64,000 nt of DNA, taken from the NCBI RefSeq assembly GCF_026898115.1, contig NZ_CP114036.1:310001-374000 (forward strand). The letters are read 5' to 3'. The stretch's first letter is position 1; every line of letters begins with the position of its first letter. The position numbers and the translations under genes are program-made. This DNA comes from Streptomyces sp. S465. Its GTDB lineage: Bacteria; Actinomycetota; Actinomycetes; Streptomycetales; Streptomycetaceae. The notes beneath the pieces are model-generated. The model was given only the letters and a program-made list of their open reading frames with translations. It had not been told where the DNA came from and made no database searches. Of this stretch, positions 8,495 through 17,124 are shown piece after piece.

Positions 8495-9050
8495 CACCGG
8501 GTCGATTCGGGGCGGGTGTTCACGGTTGGCTACTCCAACGGCGGGCAGATGGTGCTGCGCCTGTCCCACGAGGCGCCGGAGCTGCTCGCGGGGGCCGCGG
8601 TGCCGGCGGCGACCATGCCGGCGCCGGAGGACTTCCTGGTGGCCGACGCGCCGCCCGCGCCGATGCCGGTGCTGCTGGTCCACGGGACGAAGGACCCGAT
8701 CGTCGGCTACGCGGGCGGCAGGATGAGCTGGTGGGTACGGACGCTGTTCAAGGTCGGCGGGCGGAACCTGTCGATGCCGCAGACCGCGGCCTCCTTCGCG
8801 GCGCGCAACGGCATCACCGGTGAGCCGGTCAGCAGGACGCTGCGAAAGCGGGCGGGCTCGGCCGGCGGAACGTCGGTCGAACGCACCGACTACCGGCAGC
8901 AGGGGCGGCTGCCGGTGACGCTGTACACGGTGCACGGCGGCGGGCACACCATCCCCGGCCCCGGTAAGGCACTCCGCCGTGCTCGGCAGGACCCACCAGG
9001 ACGTGAACACCGCCGAGCCGGTCGACGAGTTCTTCGGGCTATCGCAGTAG
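8495..9050 (+). pseudogene. Decayed esterase of the PHB-depolymerase/LpqC type
   Basis: The frame carries the nucleophile elbow GYSNGGQM, the Asp-containing strand VLLVHGTKDPIVGY and the His region TVHGGGHTIPGP, that is, the Ser-Asp-His triad of the extracellular PHB-depolymerase-like esterase family. The N-terminal half (signal peptide and oxyanion region) is missing. Just after the His region the frame shifts, and the C-terminus continues in another frame as GRTHQDVNTAEPVDEFFGL before a TAG at 9048. With both an N-terminal deletion and a frameshift this cannot make a working enzyme. Confidence 0.7.
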
Positions 9051-9074
9051 CCGGCCTGGTCGTGGTGAGTACTG

Positions 9075-9527
9075 CTACAGGGCAGCCAGGGCCGTGGCGC
9101 CGAGGGCGATCAGGGCCGGCACCTTCAGCATTTCCAGGGCGACGTAGACGTGGTGGGCACCCGAGCGGGGAGGGTGCTCCCCGGCCAGCACCCGGCTGCT
9201 GCGCCGCTGGAGGAACGGTCGGACCGCCGCCAGTTGCACGATCAGCAGCACCGCGACGATGCCGGTGAGCACGGCGACGGCCACCGTGGGGCCCGCGGCC
9301 AGGACCGCCACCACGGTCACGACGGCGAGGACCGCCTCGGTGGTGTTGAGCGCCCGGAAGACCAGCCGGCCGATGCCGAGGCCCAGGCGAGTGGCCTCGG
9401 CGTCCTCTTCGACGTGGTTGCGGAGTGCGCGGAACCTGAGCGGCGTCTCCAGTAGGGAGATGCCCACGACCGTGCCCAGCCAGGTGAAGGCGGTGGCGGC
9501 CGTCAGCGCGGCCAGGCTGTGGTTCAT
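9075..9527 (-). CDS. Integral membrane protein with four predicted helices
   Basis: A 150-residue protein with hydrophobic segments near residues 7-27, 55-75, 80-100 and 125-148, and an Arg/Glu-rich loop between helices 1 and 2. The pattern is that of small actinobacterial membrane proteins of unknown function. The ATG at 9527 is preferred because GGAGA lies about 8 bases upstream and the longer frame adds only a polar leader. It is divergent from the MFS operon, whose conserved leader begins 134 bases away. Confidence 0.6.
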   Translation of the reverse strand: MNHSLAALTAATAFTWLGTVVGISLLETPLRFRALRNHVEEDAEATRLGLGIGRLVFRALNTTEAVLAVVTVVAVLAAGPTVAVAVLTGIVAVLLIVQLAAVRPFLQRRSSRVLAGEHPPRSGAHHVYVALEMLKVPALIALGATALAAL

Positions 9528-9660
9528 CACGAGCTCTCCGTGTTCTCGACGGTACTTCCCCGGGGCGCCGGCCCAGCGGTCGGTCCCCACACGTCCCGCA
9601 GTGTCGCACTGATCGGTTCGGGCTGCCGGGCGGACCCCCTGCTCGCCGCCACGCCGTCAT

Positions 9661-9824
9661 CGGCCTGTGGTGCGTGGACACCAGGACATGTGGGTGGCTG
9701 GTCCGGGTGCACCAGGGGAAGACGGCGCCGGGAGACGATGCCCGGCAGAGCCTTCGGAGGGAAGTGTGGGAGGCGCGTGAATCCCGCGCGTTCCTTGCCC
9801 AGCGATGTCCGGAGTGATCGGCAG
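9661..9824 (+). ncRNA. Conserved 5' leader element, copy A
   Basis: About 164 bases upstream of the MFS exporter gene are repeated, inverted, upstream of the MMPL exporter gene at 16880-17046. Identity is roughly 80 percent, with a 30-base identical block (9698-9727), a 15-base block (9734-9748) and a 21-base block (9769-9789). The third block can fold as GCGCG-TGAATCC-CGCGC, and GCCGGG/CCCGGC flanks GACGAT in this copy. The element ends at a GGAG ribosome binding site and a GTGGCG start that is also shared. A structured leader RNA or translated attenuator is likely. I do not recognise it as any riboswitch class I know. Confidence 0.55.
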
Positions 9825-9872
9825 GTGGCGGGTCCACGCACGTGCTCGCGACCAACGATGAAAAGGACGTCC

Positions 9873-11267
9873 ATGTCTCAAACCGCGGTTTCCCCGGTCC
9901 GTATCGGGAGGCCGGCGATCGGTGCCCTCGGCATCCTGGCACTCGCCCTCGGCACCCTTCAGTCAGTGGTGGAGCCTGCGCTCCCGATGCTCCAACGTGA
10001 GCTGGACGTCAGCCCCGCCGAAGGGGCATTGGTCGGCAACACGTTGCTGGTCACCGGCGCGGTCGTCGCACCCGTCGCAGGCAAACTCGGCGACCGCTAC
10101 GGCGGGAAGTCGGTGCTGGTCCGGCTGATGGCCGTGGTCTCGGCCGGTGGTCTGCTGGCCGGCCTGGCGCCGAACCTGCCGGTGTTGTTGCTCGGTCAGA
10201 TATTGCAGGGCGTCATGGTGGGTGCGCTGCCCCTCTCCTTCATCCTGGTGCGCGACCACCTCCCGGCAGGAGCATCACAGCTGGCGATCGGTGTGGTCAT
10301 GGCGCTGTTCACCGGCGGCGGCATGGTGGGAACGCTGTTTGCCGGGCCGATTGCCGAAGGACTGTCCTGGCATTGGATGTTCGCGCTGCCGACGATCGTG
10401 ATCATCGCGATGACGTTGGTCGTGACTCGGCTGATGCCGCATGATCCGCCGACCCGATCGGAGACCGGCATCGACTGGCCCGGCATGGTTCTGCTGAGCG
10501 GCACGTTGCTCGCCTTCATGCTCGGGCTGGTGAAGATGACGGGCGACGGCATGCCGCCACTCGCCGTCGGTGCCATCGCGGTGGTGGTGGCCGCCCTGGC
10601 GACCGGATGGGTCGTGGTCGAGCGCCGGGCAGCCTCGCCGATGGTCGATCTACGCATGCTGGCCAAGCCCGCGATGTGGCATTCCTGCGTGCTCACCCTC
10701 GTCATCACCACCAGCTTCGGGATGGTGGCCTTTCTGCTCCCGCAGCTGTTCGCGGTATCGGCCGACGGGTACGGCTTCGGACTCGACACCACCGACATCG
10801 GACTGTTCCTGCTGCCCGGCGCCATCGCCGGGGCGGTAAGCGATTCGCTCGGCGGGGTCGCGGCGCGGCGTTTCGGCCTGCGTGCCGTGCTCATCGTGGG
10901 CGCCGTCGTCACGGCGGCCACGATGATCGCCCTGGTGTCACTGCACACCGCGGCATGGCAGCTCGTCCTCGCGAAGGCGCTGGCCGCTATCGGCGCGGGC
11001 GTCGGTACCACGGCGTTGCTCACCCGAACCGCCACCGCTGTCGAGACCAGGGACACCGGGATCGCCACCAGCCTGCTCGTGGTGACACGCGTGATCGGCG
11101 TCGCCGGGGGCTCCCAGGTCGCCGGCGCGATCCTCGACGCCGGGGCCCTCCCGGGGACGGGCCGGCCGGCCGAATCGGCCTTCGTCACCGGTTTCGCCGT
11201 CGCCGGCCTCGTCGCCGCACTGTCACTGCTCGTTGTCCGTATCACGAAGAAGGAAGTTCAGGCATGA
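9873..11267 (+). CDS. MFS multidrug exporter (DHA2/EmrB type)
   Basis: A 464-residue membrane protein with about 14 predicted helices. It has the MFS motif GKLGDRYGGKSVL after helix 2 and a motif-C-like segment in helix 5, consistent with a proton-coupled drug exporter. The ATG at 9873 has AAAAGGA 5 bases upstream. Two other in-frame starts are possible: the conserved leader's GTG at 9825 and an ATG at 9738. Its stop overlaps the start of the FAD monooxygenase gene (ATGA), so the two are translationally coupled, a pairing seen in antibiotic resistance by efflux plus inactivation (inference). Confidence 0.88.
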   Translation: MSQTAVSPVRIGRPAIGALGILALALGTLQSVVEPALPMLQRELDVSPAEGALVGNTLLVTGAVVAPVAGKLGDRYGGKSVLVRLMAVVSAGGLLAGLAPNLPVLLLGQILQGVMVGALPLSFILVRDHLPAGASQLAIGVVMALFTGGGMVGTLFAGPIAEGLSWHWMFALPTIVIIAMTLVVTRLMPHDPPTRSETGIDWPGMVLLSGTLLAFMLGLVKMTGDGMPPLAVGAIAVVVAALATGWVVVERRAASPMVDLRMLAKPAMWHSCVLTLVITTSFGMVAFLLPQLFAVSADGYGFGLDTTDIGLFLLPGAIAGAVSDSLGGVAARRFGLRAVLIVGAVVTAATMIALVSLHTAAWQLVLAKALAAIGAGVGTTALLTRTATAVETRDTGIATSLLVVTRVIGVAGGSQVAGAILDAGALPGTGRPAESAFVTGFAVAGLVAALSLLVVRITKKEVQA

Positions 11268-12505
11268 CGCCTACCGGTCTGTCGATGGACGTGAGTACTC
11301 CCGCGAAGCGCAACGTCCTGATCTCCGGGGCCAGCATCTCCGGACCCGCGCTGGCGTACTGGCTGCACCGGTCCGGATGCGCGGTCACCGTGGTGGAGAA
11401 GGCAGGCGCACTGCGCGGCGGTGGCTATCCGATCGACATCCGCGGTACCGCGATAGAGGTGGTCCGGCGGATGGGGATACTGCCGCACCTGCGGGACGCG
11501 CACATCGACTCGCGTCGCTGCACTTTCCTCAACGCCGATGGCAGCACCTTGACCTCGCTCCGCCCGAGCGCCGTCGCCGGCGGTGTCGAGGGACAGGACC
11601 TCGAGGTGCGTCGTGGGGATCTGGCCACGGCCCTGTACGGAAAAGTCCGCGACGACGTGGAATTCCTGTTCGGCGACGCCATCGACACTCTCGACCAGTC
11701 CGGACAAGGCGTCGACGTCACCTTCCGCAGTGGGCGACGGCGCACGTTCGACCTGGTGGTCGGCGCCGACGGGATGCACTCGGCCACCCGTGAGTCCCTG
11801 TTCGGCCCGGAAGAGCAGTTCCACCGCTACCTCGGCTACTGCTTCGCCCTCTTCACCATGCCGAACACCTTCGGGCTCTCCCGCGAGCTGGTGTTGTGGA
11901 ACACCCCGGGGAAAGCCGCGGCCCTCTACGCCGTCGGGGACAGCGACGAGCTGCACGCCTTCTTGAACTTCCACCAGCCGGAACCGCCGTTGGACGCCCT
12001 CCGGAACCCCGACGCCCAGCGGGATCTGGTCGCCACGGTCTTCGCAGACGCGGGATGGGAGGTGCCGGGCATGGTCAGCGCCATGCGCGACGCGGATGAC
12101 CTGTTCTTCGACACAGCCGGTCAGATCCGCATGCCCCACTGGTCCAGCGGCCGCGTCGCGCTCGTCGGCGACGCCGCGTACGCACCCTCGTTCCTCACCG
12201 GACAAGGCTCGAGCCTTGCGCTGGTCGGTGCCTACATGCTCGCCGACGCCCTGGCCACGAACCGGGACCACACCGCGGCCTTCGCCGCCTACGAACGCGA
12301 CGTGCGCGGGTTCGTCGCCATGAATCAGGCCCTGGTCGACAACGGTGGGGCCAGGCTCTTCCCCACCACGGCGCGGGCACTGGAGCAACGCAACACCATG
12401 CTGCGTGGCCTCGTCACCATGCCCGCCGCGGCGGCACGACCGGCCCACTCAGCGCTTACGCTGCCCGAATGCGCCCCGCCGCCGGGAACAGGCGGTCCGC
12501 GCTGA
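11264..12505 (+). CDS. FAD-dependent monooxygenase (TetX/PHBH-like)
   Basis: A 413-residue class A flavoprotein monooxygenase. It has the Rossmann motif GASISGPALAYWL near residue 20 (GxSxxGP variant), VVEKAG after the second strand, the DG motif VVGADGMHSATR near 165, and the GD motif VALVGDAAYAPSFLTGQGSS near 300. The family includes TetX-like and rifampicin monooxygenases as well as hydroxylases of aromatic natural products. It overlaps the MFS gene by 4 bases and has AAGGAAG upstream. The joint operon suggests detoxification of an antibiotic-like compound. Confidence 0.87.
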   Translation: MTPTGLSMDVSTPAKRNVLISGASISGPALAYWLHRSGCAVTVVEKAGALRGGGYPIDIRGTAIEVVRRMGILPHLRDAHIDSRRCTFLNADGSTLTSLRPSAVAGGVEGQDLEVRRGDLATALYGKVRDDVEFLFGDAIDTLDQSGQGVDVTFRSGRRRTFDLVVGADGMHSATRESLFGPEEQFHRYLGYCFALFTMPNTFGLSRELVLWNTPGKAAALYAVGDSDELHAFLNFHQPEPPLDALRNPDAQRDLVATVFADAGWEVPGMVSAMRDADDLFFDTAGQIRMPHWSSGRVALVGDAAYAPSFLTGQGSSLALVGAYMLADALATNRDHTAAFAAYERDVRGFVAMNQALVDNGGARLFPTTARALEQRNTMLRGLVTMPAAAARPAHSALTLPECAPPPGTGGPR

Positions 12506-12551
12506 TGGGTGCGCCGGACCGGAGCCCGTCGCTGACCTCCACGGCCGGCAC

Positions 12552-12571
12552 GGGCCGTCCGTTGACGGCCC
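12552..12571. terminator. Small hairpin between convergent genes
   Basis: An 8-base-pair GC stem, GGGCCGTC-CGTT-GACGGCCC, lies between the stops of the FAD monooxygenase and response-regulator genes and could serve both strands. Confidence 0.5.
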
Positions 12572-12582
12572 TCGGTAGCGGG

Positions 12583-13275
12583 CTACGACAGCCGGTCGGT
12601 GCCGCCGTCGGGGGCGGCGTGGGCCAGGCCCGTCCGGTAGGCGATGACGACGAGTTGCGCCCGGTCGCGGGCCCCCAGCTTCGTCATGGCGCGCTGCACG
12701 TGGGCGCGGACGGTGAAGGGGCTGAGGAACATCCGCTCGGCGATCTCCTGGTTGGACAGGCCGGTCGCGACCAGAGCCACCATCTCGCGTTCGCGCGGGG
12801 TGAGCACGGCGAGCTGTTCGGGGTGGTGCGGCGGGGCACCCTCCGGTGTGGCCAGGAAACGGGCGACCAAGGAACGAGTCGCGGCGGGGGACAGAAGAGT
12901 GTCGCCGTCGGCGATCGTACGCACGGCGTCCAGCAGGGCCTCGGCCCCGATGCCCTTGCCGATGAAGCCGCCGGCCCCCGCGCGCAGCGCCTGGGCGACG
13001 TACTCGTCGGTCTCGTAGGTGGTGAGGATCAGGATGCGGCTGGCACGCAGTTCCGGGTCCGCGCAGATCTCCGACGTGGCGGTGAGACCGTCCACCTCCG
13101 GCATACGGATGTCCATGATCACCACGTCCGGGCGCAGCTCCCGGGTGAGTCTCACCGCCTCCATGCCGTCGGCGGCCTCACCGACCACGGTGATGTCGTC
13201 GGCGGTGTCGAGAAGTATCCGGAAGGCATCGCGCAGCAGGGCTTGATCGTCGGCGAGCAGTACGCGGAGCGTCAC
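12583..13275 (-). CDS. NarL/FixJ-family response regulator
   Basis: A 230-residue two-domain regulator. The receiver domain (about 4-120) has the acidic pair in LLADDQALLRDAF, the phosphoacceptor Asp in VIMDIRMP, a Thr in LILTTYE and a Lys in GKG. A linker follows, then a LuxR-type HTH (about 155-215) with LTPREREMVALVATGLSNQE. It overlaps the upstream histidine kinase gene by 4 bases (ATGA) and is the third gene of the MMPL-kinase-regulator operon. It probably controls the exporter operon it belongs to (inference). Confidence 0.92.
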   Translation of the reverse strand: MTLRVLLADDQALLRDAFRILLDTADDITVVGEAADGMEAVRLTRELRPDVVIMDIRMPEVDGLTATSEICADPELRASRILILTTYETDEYVAQALRAGAGGFIGKGIGAEALLDAVRTIADGDTLLSPAATRSLVARFLATPEGAPPHHPEQLAVLTPREREMVALVATGLSNQEIAERMFLSPFTVRAHVQRAMTKLGARDRAQLVVIAYRTGLAHAAPDGGTDRLS

Positions 13276-14615
13276 GGCGCACCCCCGGCCTCTCCATCGC
13301 CCGTCCGTCCGTCGCCTGTCGCCCCGTCGGCCGTCCGCCCCGCGGTGGTTGCCGCTCCGTCAGTCCCGTGCGTCGTGTCCTTGGCGGGTGGGAGGGGCAG
13401 CTGGGTGGAGACGAGGAAGCCGCCCTCCGGGCGCCTGCCCGCGGAGAGGTGTCCCCCGACCGCGGTGGCGCGTTCACGCATCCCGATCAGACCGTAACCT
13501 GACGGACGGTCCGGCACCGTGGCCGTACTCGGTCCCGTGGCCGTACTCGGTCCTGTCGACGGGGTCGGCGCCGTACGGGCACCGGCCCCGTCGTCGGCGA
13601 CGGTGATGGTCACGCGATCGCGGCTCCAGGCGAGGCGCACCCGGGCGCTACCGGTACCGGCGTGCTTGGTCACGTTGGTCAGGGCCTCCTGGATGATGCG
13701 GTAGGCGGTGAGGTCCACTCCCGGCGGCAGCGGCCTGGCCGTGCCCTCCTGGTGCACCGACACCTCCAGGCCCGCGCGGCGGAAGGACTCGAGGAGCGTG
13801 GGAAGCCGGGACAGGCCGGGCGCCGGTTCGGCGGGCGCGGCCGTGTCCCCGGACTGGCGCAGCAGACCGACCGTGGCCCGCAGTTCGTCGAGCGCGTTGC
13901 CGGTGGTCTCGACGAGCTCCTTCAGGCTCTTGCGGGTCTGCTCCGGGCGGGTGTCGAAGAGGTGGGCGGCGACCGTGGCCTGCGCGTTGGCCAGGGTGAT
14001 CTGATGGGCCACCAGGTCGTGCAGTTCCCGGGCGATGCGCACCCGTTCCTCGGCCACCCTCCGGCGCGCCTCGCTGTCCCGGCTCTCCTCGGCCCGCCGG
14101 GCCCGTTCCTCCACGGCCGCCAGGTAGGCCCGTCGGTTCTGCGCCGAGTGCCCGAGTACGCCGGCCACCAGGGGGAACGCCGCCACCGCTGCCATCCTGC
14201 TCGCGTCCTGCCACGAGAGGGCCCCGAACAAGGGGGCGAAGGCGACCAGCAGCGCCGCGGAGGTGAGCGACACCGCGCTCGCCGCGTGTCGTTCGGTGCG
14301 CACGATGAGCGAGTAGGCGGTGATCACGGCGGGGGCCACGATGAGCGGGCTCAGCAGGAGGCCCAAGGACGGCGCCAGCACCCCGCTCACGGTCGTGACC
14401 GCCATGGCGGCCAGGGGCGCCCTGTGCCGCACCGGCAGCACGGCACAGGACACCACGGCGATGACGTAGGCGGCGGCAGGCGGCGGTGACAGCCTGCTGC
14501 CGTCGTCCTGCACCATCCCGCCGAGCAGACACAGCGCGAACGCCGCCGCCGTGATCGCTCCTTCCCGCCACCCTGTGTCGCGTGGTCGCGGGCCACCGCC
14601 GCCCGTGTTCGTCAT
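13272..14615 (-). CDS. DesK/NarX-type sensor histidine kinase
   Basis: A 447-residue membrane kinase. Five or six N-terminal helices (about 18-160) make up the sensor with almost no extracytoplasmic domain. They are followed by a HisKA_3 dimerisation domain with the phospho-acceptor in ARELHDLVAHQ and a HATPase_c domain with N-box EALTNVTKHAG and G-box GYGLIGMRERA. Between the boxes is a repeat-rich STGPSTATGPSTAT insertion; the C-terminal ~35 residues are a Thr/Gly/Ala-rich low-complexity tail. It overlaps both neighbours by 4 bases. Kinases of this build often sense membrane-perturbing antibiotics (family knowledge). Confidence 0.92.
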   Translation of the reverse strand: MTNTGGGGPRPRDTGWREGAITAAAFALCLLGGMVQDDGSRLSPPPAAAYVIAVVSCAVLPVRHRAPLAAMAVTTVSGVLAPSLGLLLSPLIVAPAVITAYSLIVRTERHAASAVSLTSAALLVAFAPLFGALSWQDASRMAAVAAFPLVAGVLGHSAQNRRAYLAAVEERARRAEESRDSEARRRVAEERVRIARELHDLVAHQITLANAQATVAAHLFDTRPEQTRKSLKELVETTGNALDELRATVGLLRQSGDTAAPAEPAPGLSRLPTLLESFRRAGLEVSVHQEGTARPLPPGVDLTAYRIIQEALTNVTKHAGTGSARVRLAWSRDRVTITVADDGAGARTAPTPSTGPSTATGPSTATVPDRPSGYGLIGMRERATAVGGHLSAGRRPEGGFLVSTQLPLPPAKDTTHGTDGAATTAGRTADGATGDGRTGDGEAGGAP

Positions 14616-16879
14616 GGCAGGTCCCGGCCGGCGGAGAGCCGCGGCACCGCTGCGTCCGGCGCGGTCGCGGAGGCCGGGACATGCCTGCTCAGTGCCTCAC
14701 CCTCGATATCCACATTCGGCAGCACACGGTTCAGGATACGGGGCAGCCACCAGGCCCGGTGGCCGAGCAGTGCCAGGACCGCGGGTGCGATCGCCATCCG
14801 GACCACGAAGGCGTCGAAGGCGACGGCGGCGGCCAGGCCGACGCCCATCGTCTGGATGGTGGGGCTGCTCATCCCGATGAATCCGGCGAACACGCTGACC
14901 ATGATGATCGCCGCCGCGGCCACCACCCGTCCGCTGTGCCGGAAACCGCCCACGATCGCCTCGCCGGGGGACGCGCCATGGACGTAGGCCTCCCGCATCC
15001 GGGTGAGGAGGAAGACCTCGTAATCCATGGCGAGGCCGAACACGATGCCGATGATGAGAATGGGCATCAGCGACATGACCGGTCCGGTCTGCTCGATGCC
15101 GACCAGGTCCGCCGCCCAGCCCCACTGGAAGACGGCGACCAGGACACCGAACGCGGCACCCACCGACAGCAGGAAGCCGAGCGCGGCCTTGACCGGGACC
15201 AGGACCGAGCGGAAGACCACCATCAGCAGGAGCACCGCCAGCCCGATGACCACGGTCAGATAGGGAATGAGGGCGTCGGACATGGCTTCGGAGATGTCGA
15301 TGTTCATCGCGGTGGTGCCGGTCACCAGGATGCCGGCGCCCGTTTCGGCCTCGACGCCGGAGACCGCGCCCCGGATCGCGTGCACCAGGTCCTTGGTCTC
15401 GCCGCTGTTCGGCGCGGTCCGCGGGACGACGGTGAGGACGGCGGTGTCCTTGGTCCGGCTGAGCACCGGATCACCGACCGAGGCGACCCCGTCCACTCCC
15501 CGTACGGTCGTGGCGACCAGGTCCGTGGTGGTCCGGGTGTCCCCGGACCCCGAAGACGCCGATGTGTCCACGACCACGGTCAACGGGCCGTTGAAGCCGG
15601 GGCCGAAGCCTTCTGACAGCAGGTCGTAGGCACGGCGCTGGGTGGTCTCCACCGACTTGGACTCGTCCCCGGGCAGCCCGAGTTCGAGGCTCAGCGCCGG
15701 TAGCGCGACGGCGCCGAGACCGAGTCCGGCGGTCAGCAGCACGGCGGCCGGACGGCGCAGCACGAACCGCGCCCAGCGGGTGCCGAGCCCGGACCGGCCG
15801 GCCGCGGTGGGCGCCGGGTGCGGGCGGTCGCTTCCCGAGCGGCGATACGAGGGCGCCTTGCGGACGGCGCGGGACAGTACCCGGCGACCGAAGAAGCCGA
15901 ACAGCGCGGGAACCAAGGTCAGTGCGACGAGCACGGCAAGGGCCACGGCGCCCGCGCCGCCCATGCCCATCTTGGTGAGTTCGGGGATTCCGACGACCCC
16001 CAGCCCGACCAGGGCGATGAAGACGGTCGCGCCGGCGAAGACGACGGCGGAACCGGCCGTGCCCACCGCCCGGCCGGCGGCCTCCTCCGGCTCGCTGCCC
16101 CGGGCGCGCTCATCACGGAAGCGGGAGGTGATGAAGAGTGCGTAGTCGATGCCGACCGCCAGCCCCAGCATCAACGCCAGGATGGCGACGGTGGACGTCA
16201 GGCCCAGCGGAACGGCCAACGCGGAGACCAGGCCGAAGGCGACGGCCACGCCCACGAAGGCGGTCAGCAGCGACAATCCGGCCGCCACCACCGACCCGAG
16301 GGCGAGGACCAGCACCACCGCCGCCACCGCCACGCCGATGATCTCCGTCGTACCGCCCGGTGCCTCGTCCGCATCCAGGGCCGAGCCGCCGATCTCCACG
16401 GTCAGCCCGGCGTCCCGGGCCCGGCTCGCGGCGTCCTCCAGGGCGTTCTTCGTCGGCTCGGTCAGGTCGACGGCGTCCGCGGTGTAGGTGATCGTGGAGT
16501 AGGCGATGGTGCCGTCCTCGCTGACATCGCCGGTCTCATAGGGGTCGGTGGCCGACGCGACCTGATCGCCCCCGTCCAGCGAGCCGAGCGTGTCCTCGAC
16601 GGCCGCCTTGTTCTCCCTGGCCGTCACCCGCTGCCCGGCCGGGGCCCGGAACACCAAACGGGCCTCGGCACCCTGGGAGTTGCTTTCGGGGAAGCGCTCG
16701 TCCAGCAGGTCGAACGCCTTCTGGGACTCGGTGCCGGGCATGGAGAGGTCCTCTTCCTTCCCCTCCGGCGCCATGGCGGCCGCGGCGATGGCCAGCACCA
16801 GGACACCCAGCCACAGACCACCCACGAGCCGGCGCCGCCGGAAGGCCCACCGTCCGATCCGGTAAAGAAAGGTCGCCAC
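14612..16879 (-). CDS. MMPL/RND-family membrane transporter
   Basis: A 755-residue protein with the duplicated MMPL layout. Each half has one helix, a large extracytoplasmic domain (about 40-170 and 395-530), then five or six helices. Marks include GIDYALFITSRFRDE in the first half and the matching MDYEVFLLTRMREAY in the second, where the Asp-Tyr pair serves proton transfer in RND exporters. The GTG at 16879 is chosen because GGAG lies 9 bases upstream; an in-frame ATG at 16969 would add 30 residues encoded inside the conserved leader. It is the first gene of an operon with the kinase and regulator. Confidence 0.9.
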   Translation of the reverse strand: MATFLYRIGRWAFRRRRLVGGLWLGVLVLAIAAAAMAPEGKEEDLSMPGTESQKAFDLLDERFPESNSQGAEARLVFRAPAGQRVTARENKAAVEDTLGSLDGGDQVASATDPYETGDVSEDGTIAYSTITYTADAVDLTEPTKNALEDAASRARDAGLTVEIGGSALDADEAPGGTTEIIGVAVAAVVLVLALGSVVAAGLSLLTAFVGVAVAFGLVSALAVPLGLTSTVAILALMLGLAVGIDYALFITSRFRDERARGSEPEEAAGRAVGTAGSAVVFAGATVFIALVGLGVVGIPELTKMGMGGAGAVALAVLVALTLVPALFGFFGRRVLSRAVRKAPSYRRSGSDRPHPAPTAAGRSGLGTRWARFVLRRPAAVLLTAGLGLGAVALPALSLELGLPGDESKSVETTQRRAYDLLSEGFGPGFNGPLTVVVDTSASSGSGDTRTTTDLVATTVRGVDGVASVGDPVLSRTKDTAVLTVVPRTAPNSGETKDLVHAIRGAVSGVEAETGAGILVTGTTAMNIDISEAMSDALIPYLTVVIGLAVLLLMVVFRSVLVPVKAALGFLLSVGAAFGVLVAVFQWGWAADLVGIEQTGPVMSLMPILIIGIVFGLAMDYEVFLLTRMREAYVHGASPGEAIVGGFRHSGRVVAAAAIIMVSVFAGFIGMSSPTIQTMGVGLAAAVAFDAFVVRMAIAPAVLALLGHRAWWLPRILNRVLPNVDIEGEALSRHVPASATAPDAAVPRLSAGRDLP

Positions 16880-17046
16880 CTGTCGATCACTCCAGACACC
16901 GCTAGGAATGGGAAGTTGCGCGGGATTCACGCGCCTCCAACCCTTCCCTCCGGCGCCCCTGCCGGGCATCGTCCCCCGCCGCCGTCTTCCCCTGGTGCAC
17001 CCGGACCAGCCCCTCCTATGCCCTGGTGCCTACGCACTACGGACCG
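16880..17046 (-). ncRNA. Conserved 5' leader element, copy B
   Basis: The inverted partner of the element at 9661-9824. Identical blocks lie at 16980-17009 (30 bases), 16959-16973 (15 bases) and 16918-16938 (21 bases), and conservation continues through the ribosome binding site and GTGGCG start of the MMPL gene. Outside the element the two loci share nothing obvious. The only clear length difference inside the possible N-terminal extension is 3 bases, so the frame from the ATG at 16969 stays open in both copies. That leaves either a structured RNA or a translated leader possible. Confidence 0.55.
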
Positions 17047-17124
17047 GGGCCGGGGCGGGCTTTGACAGCGAGGATTCACACCGGCGGCGCGGCCTCCGTT
17101 TCCCGCACGGGCATCCCCACCGCC

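Noticed and set aside
9661..9830. Cobalamin or c-di-AMP riboswitch as an explanation for the duplicated leader
   Set aside because: The conserved blocks do not contain the cobalamin core or the ydaO consensus that I know; short GGTG and GTGAATCC resemblances are not enough.
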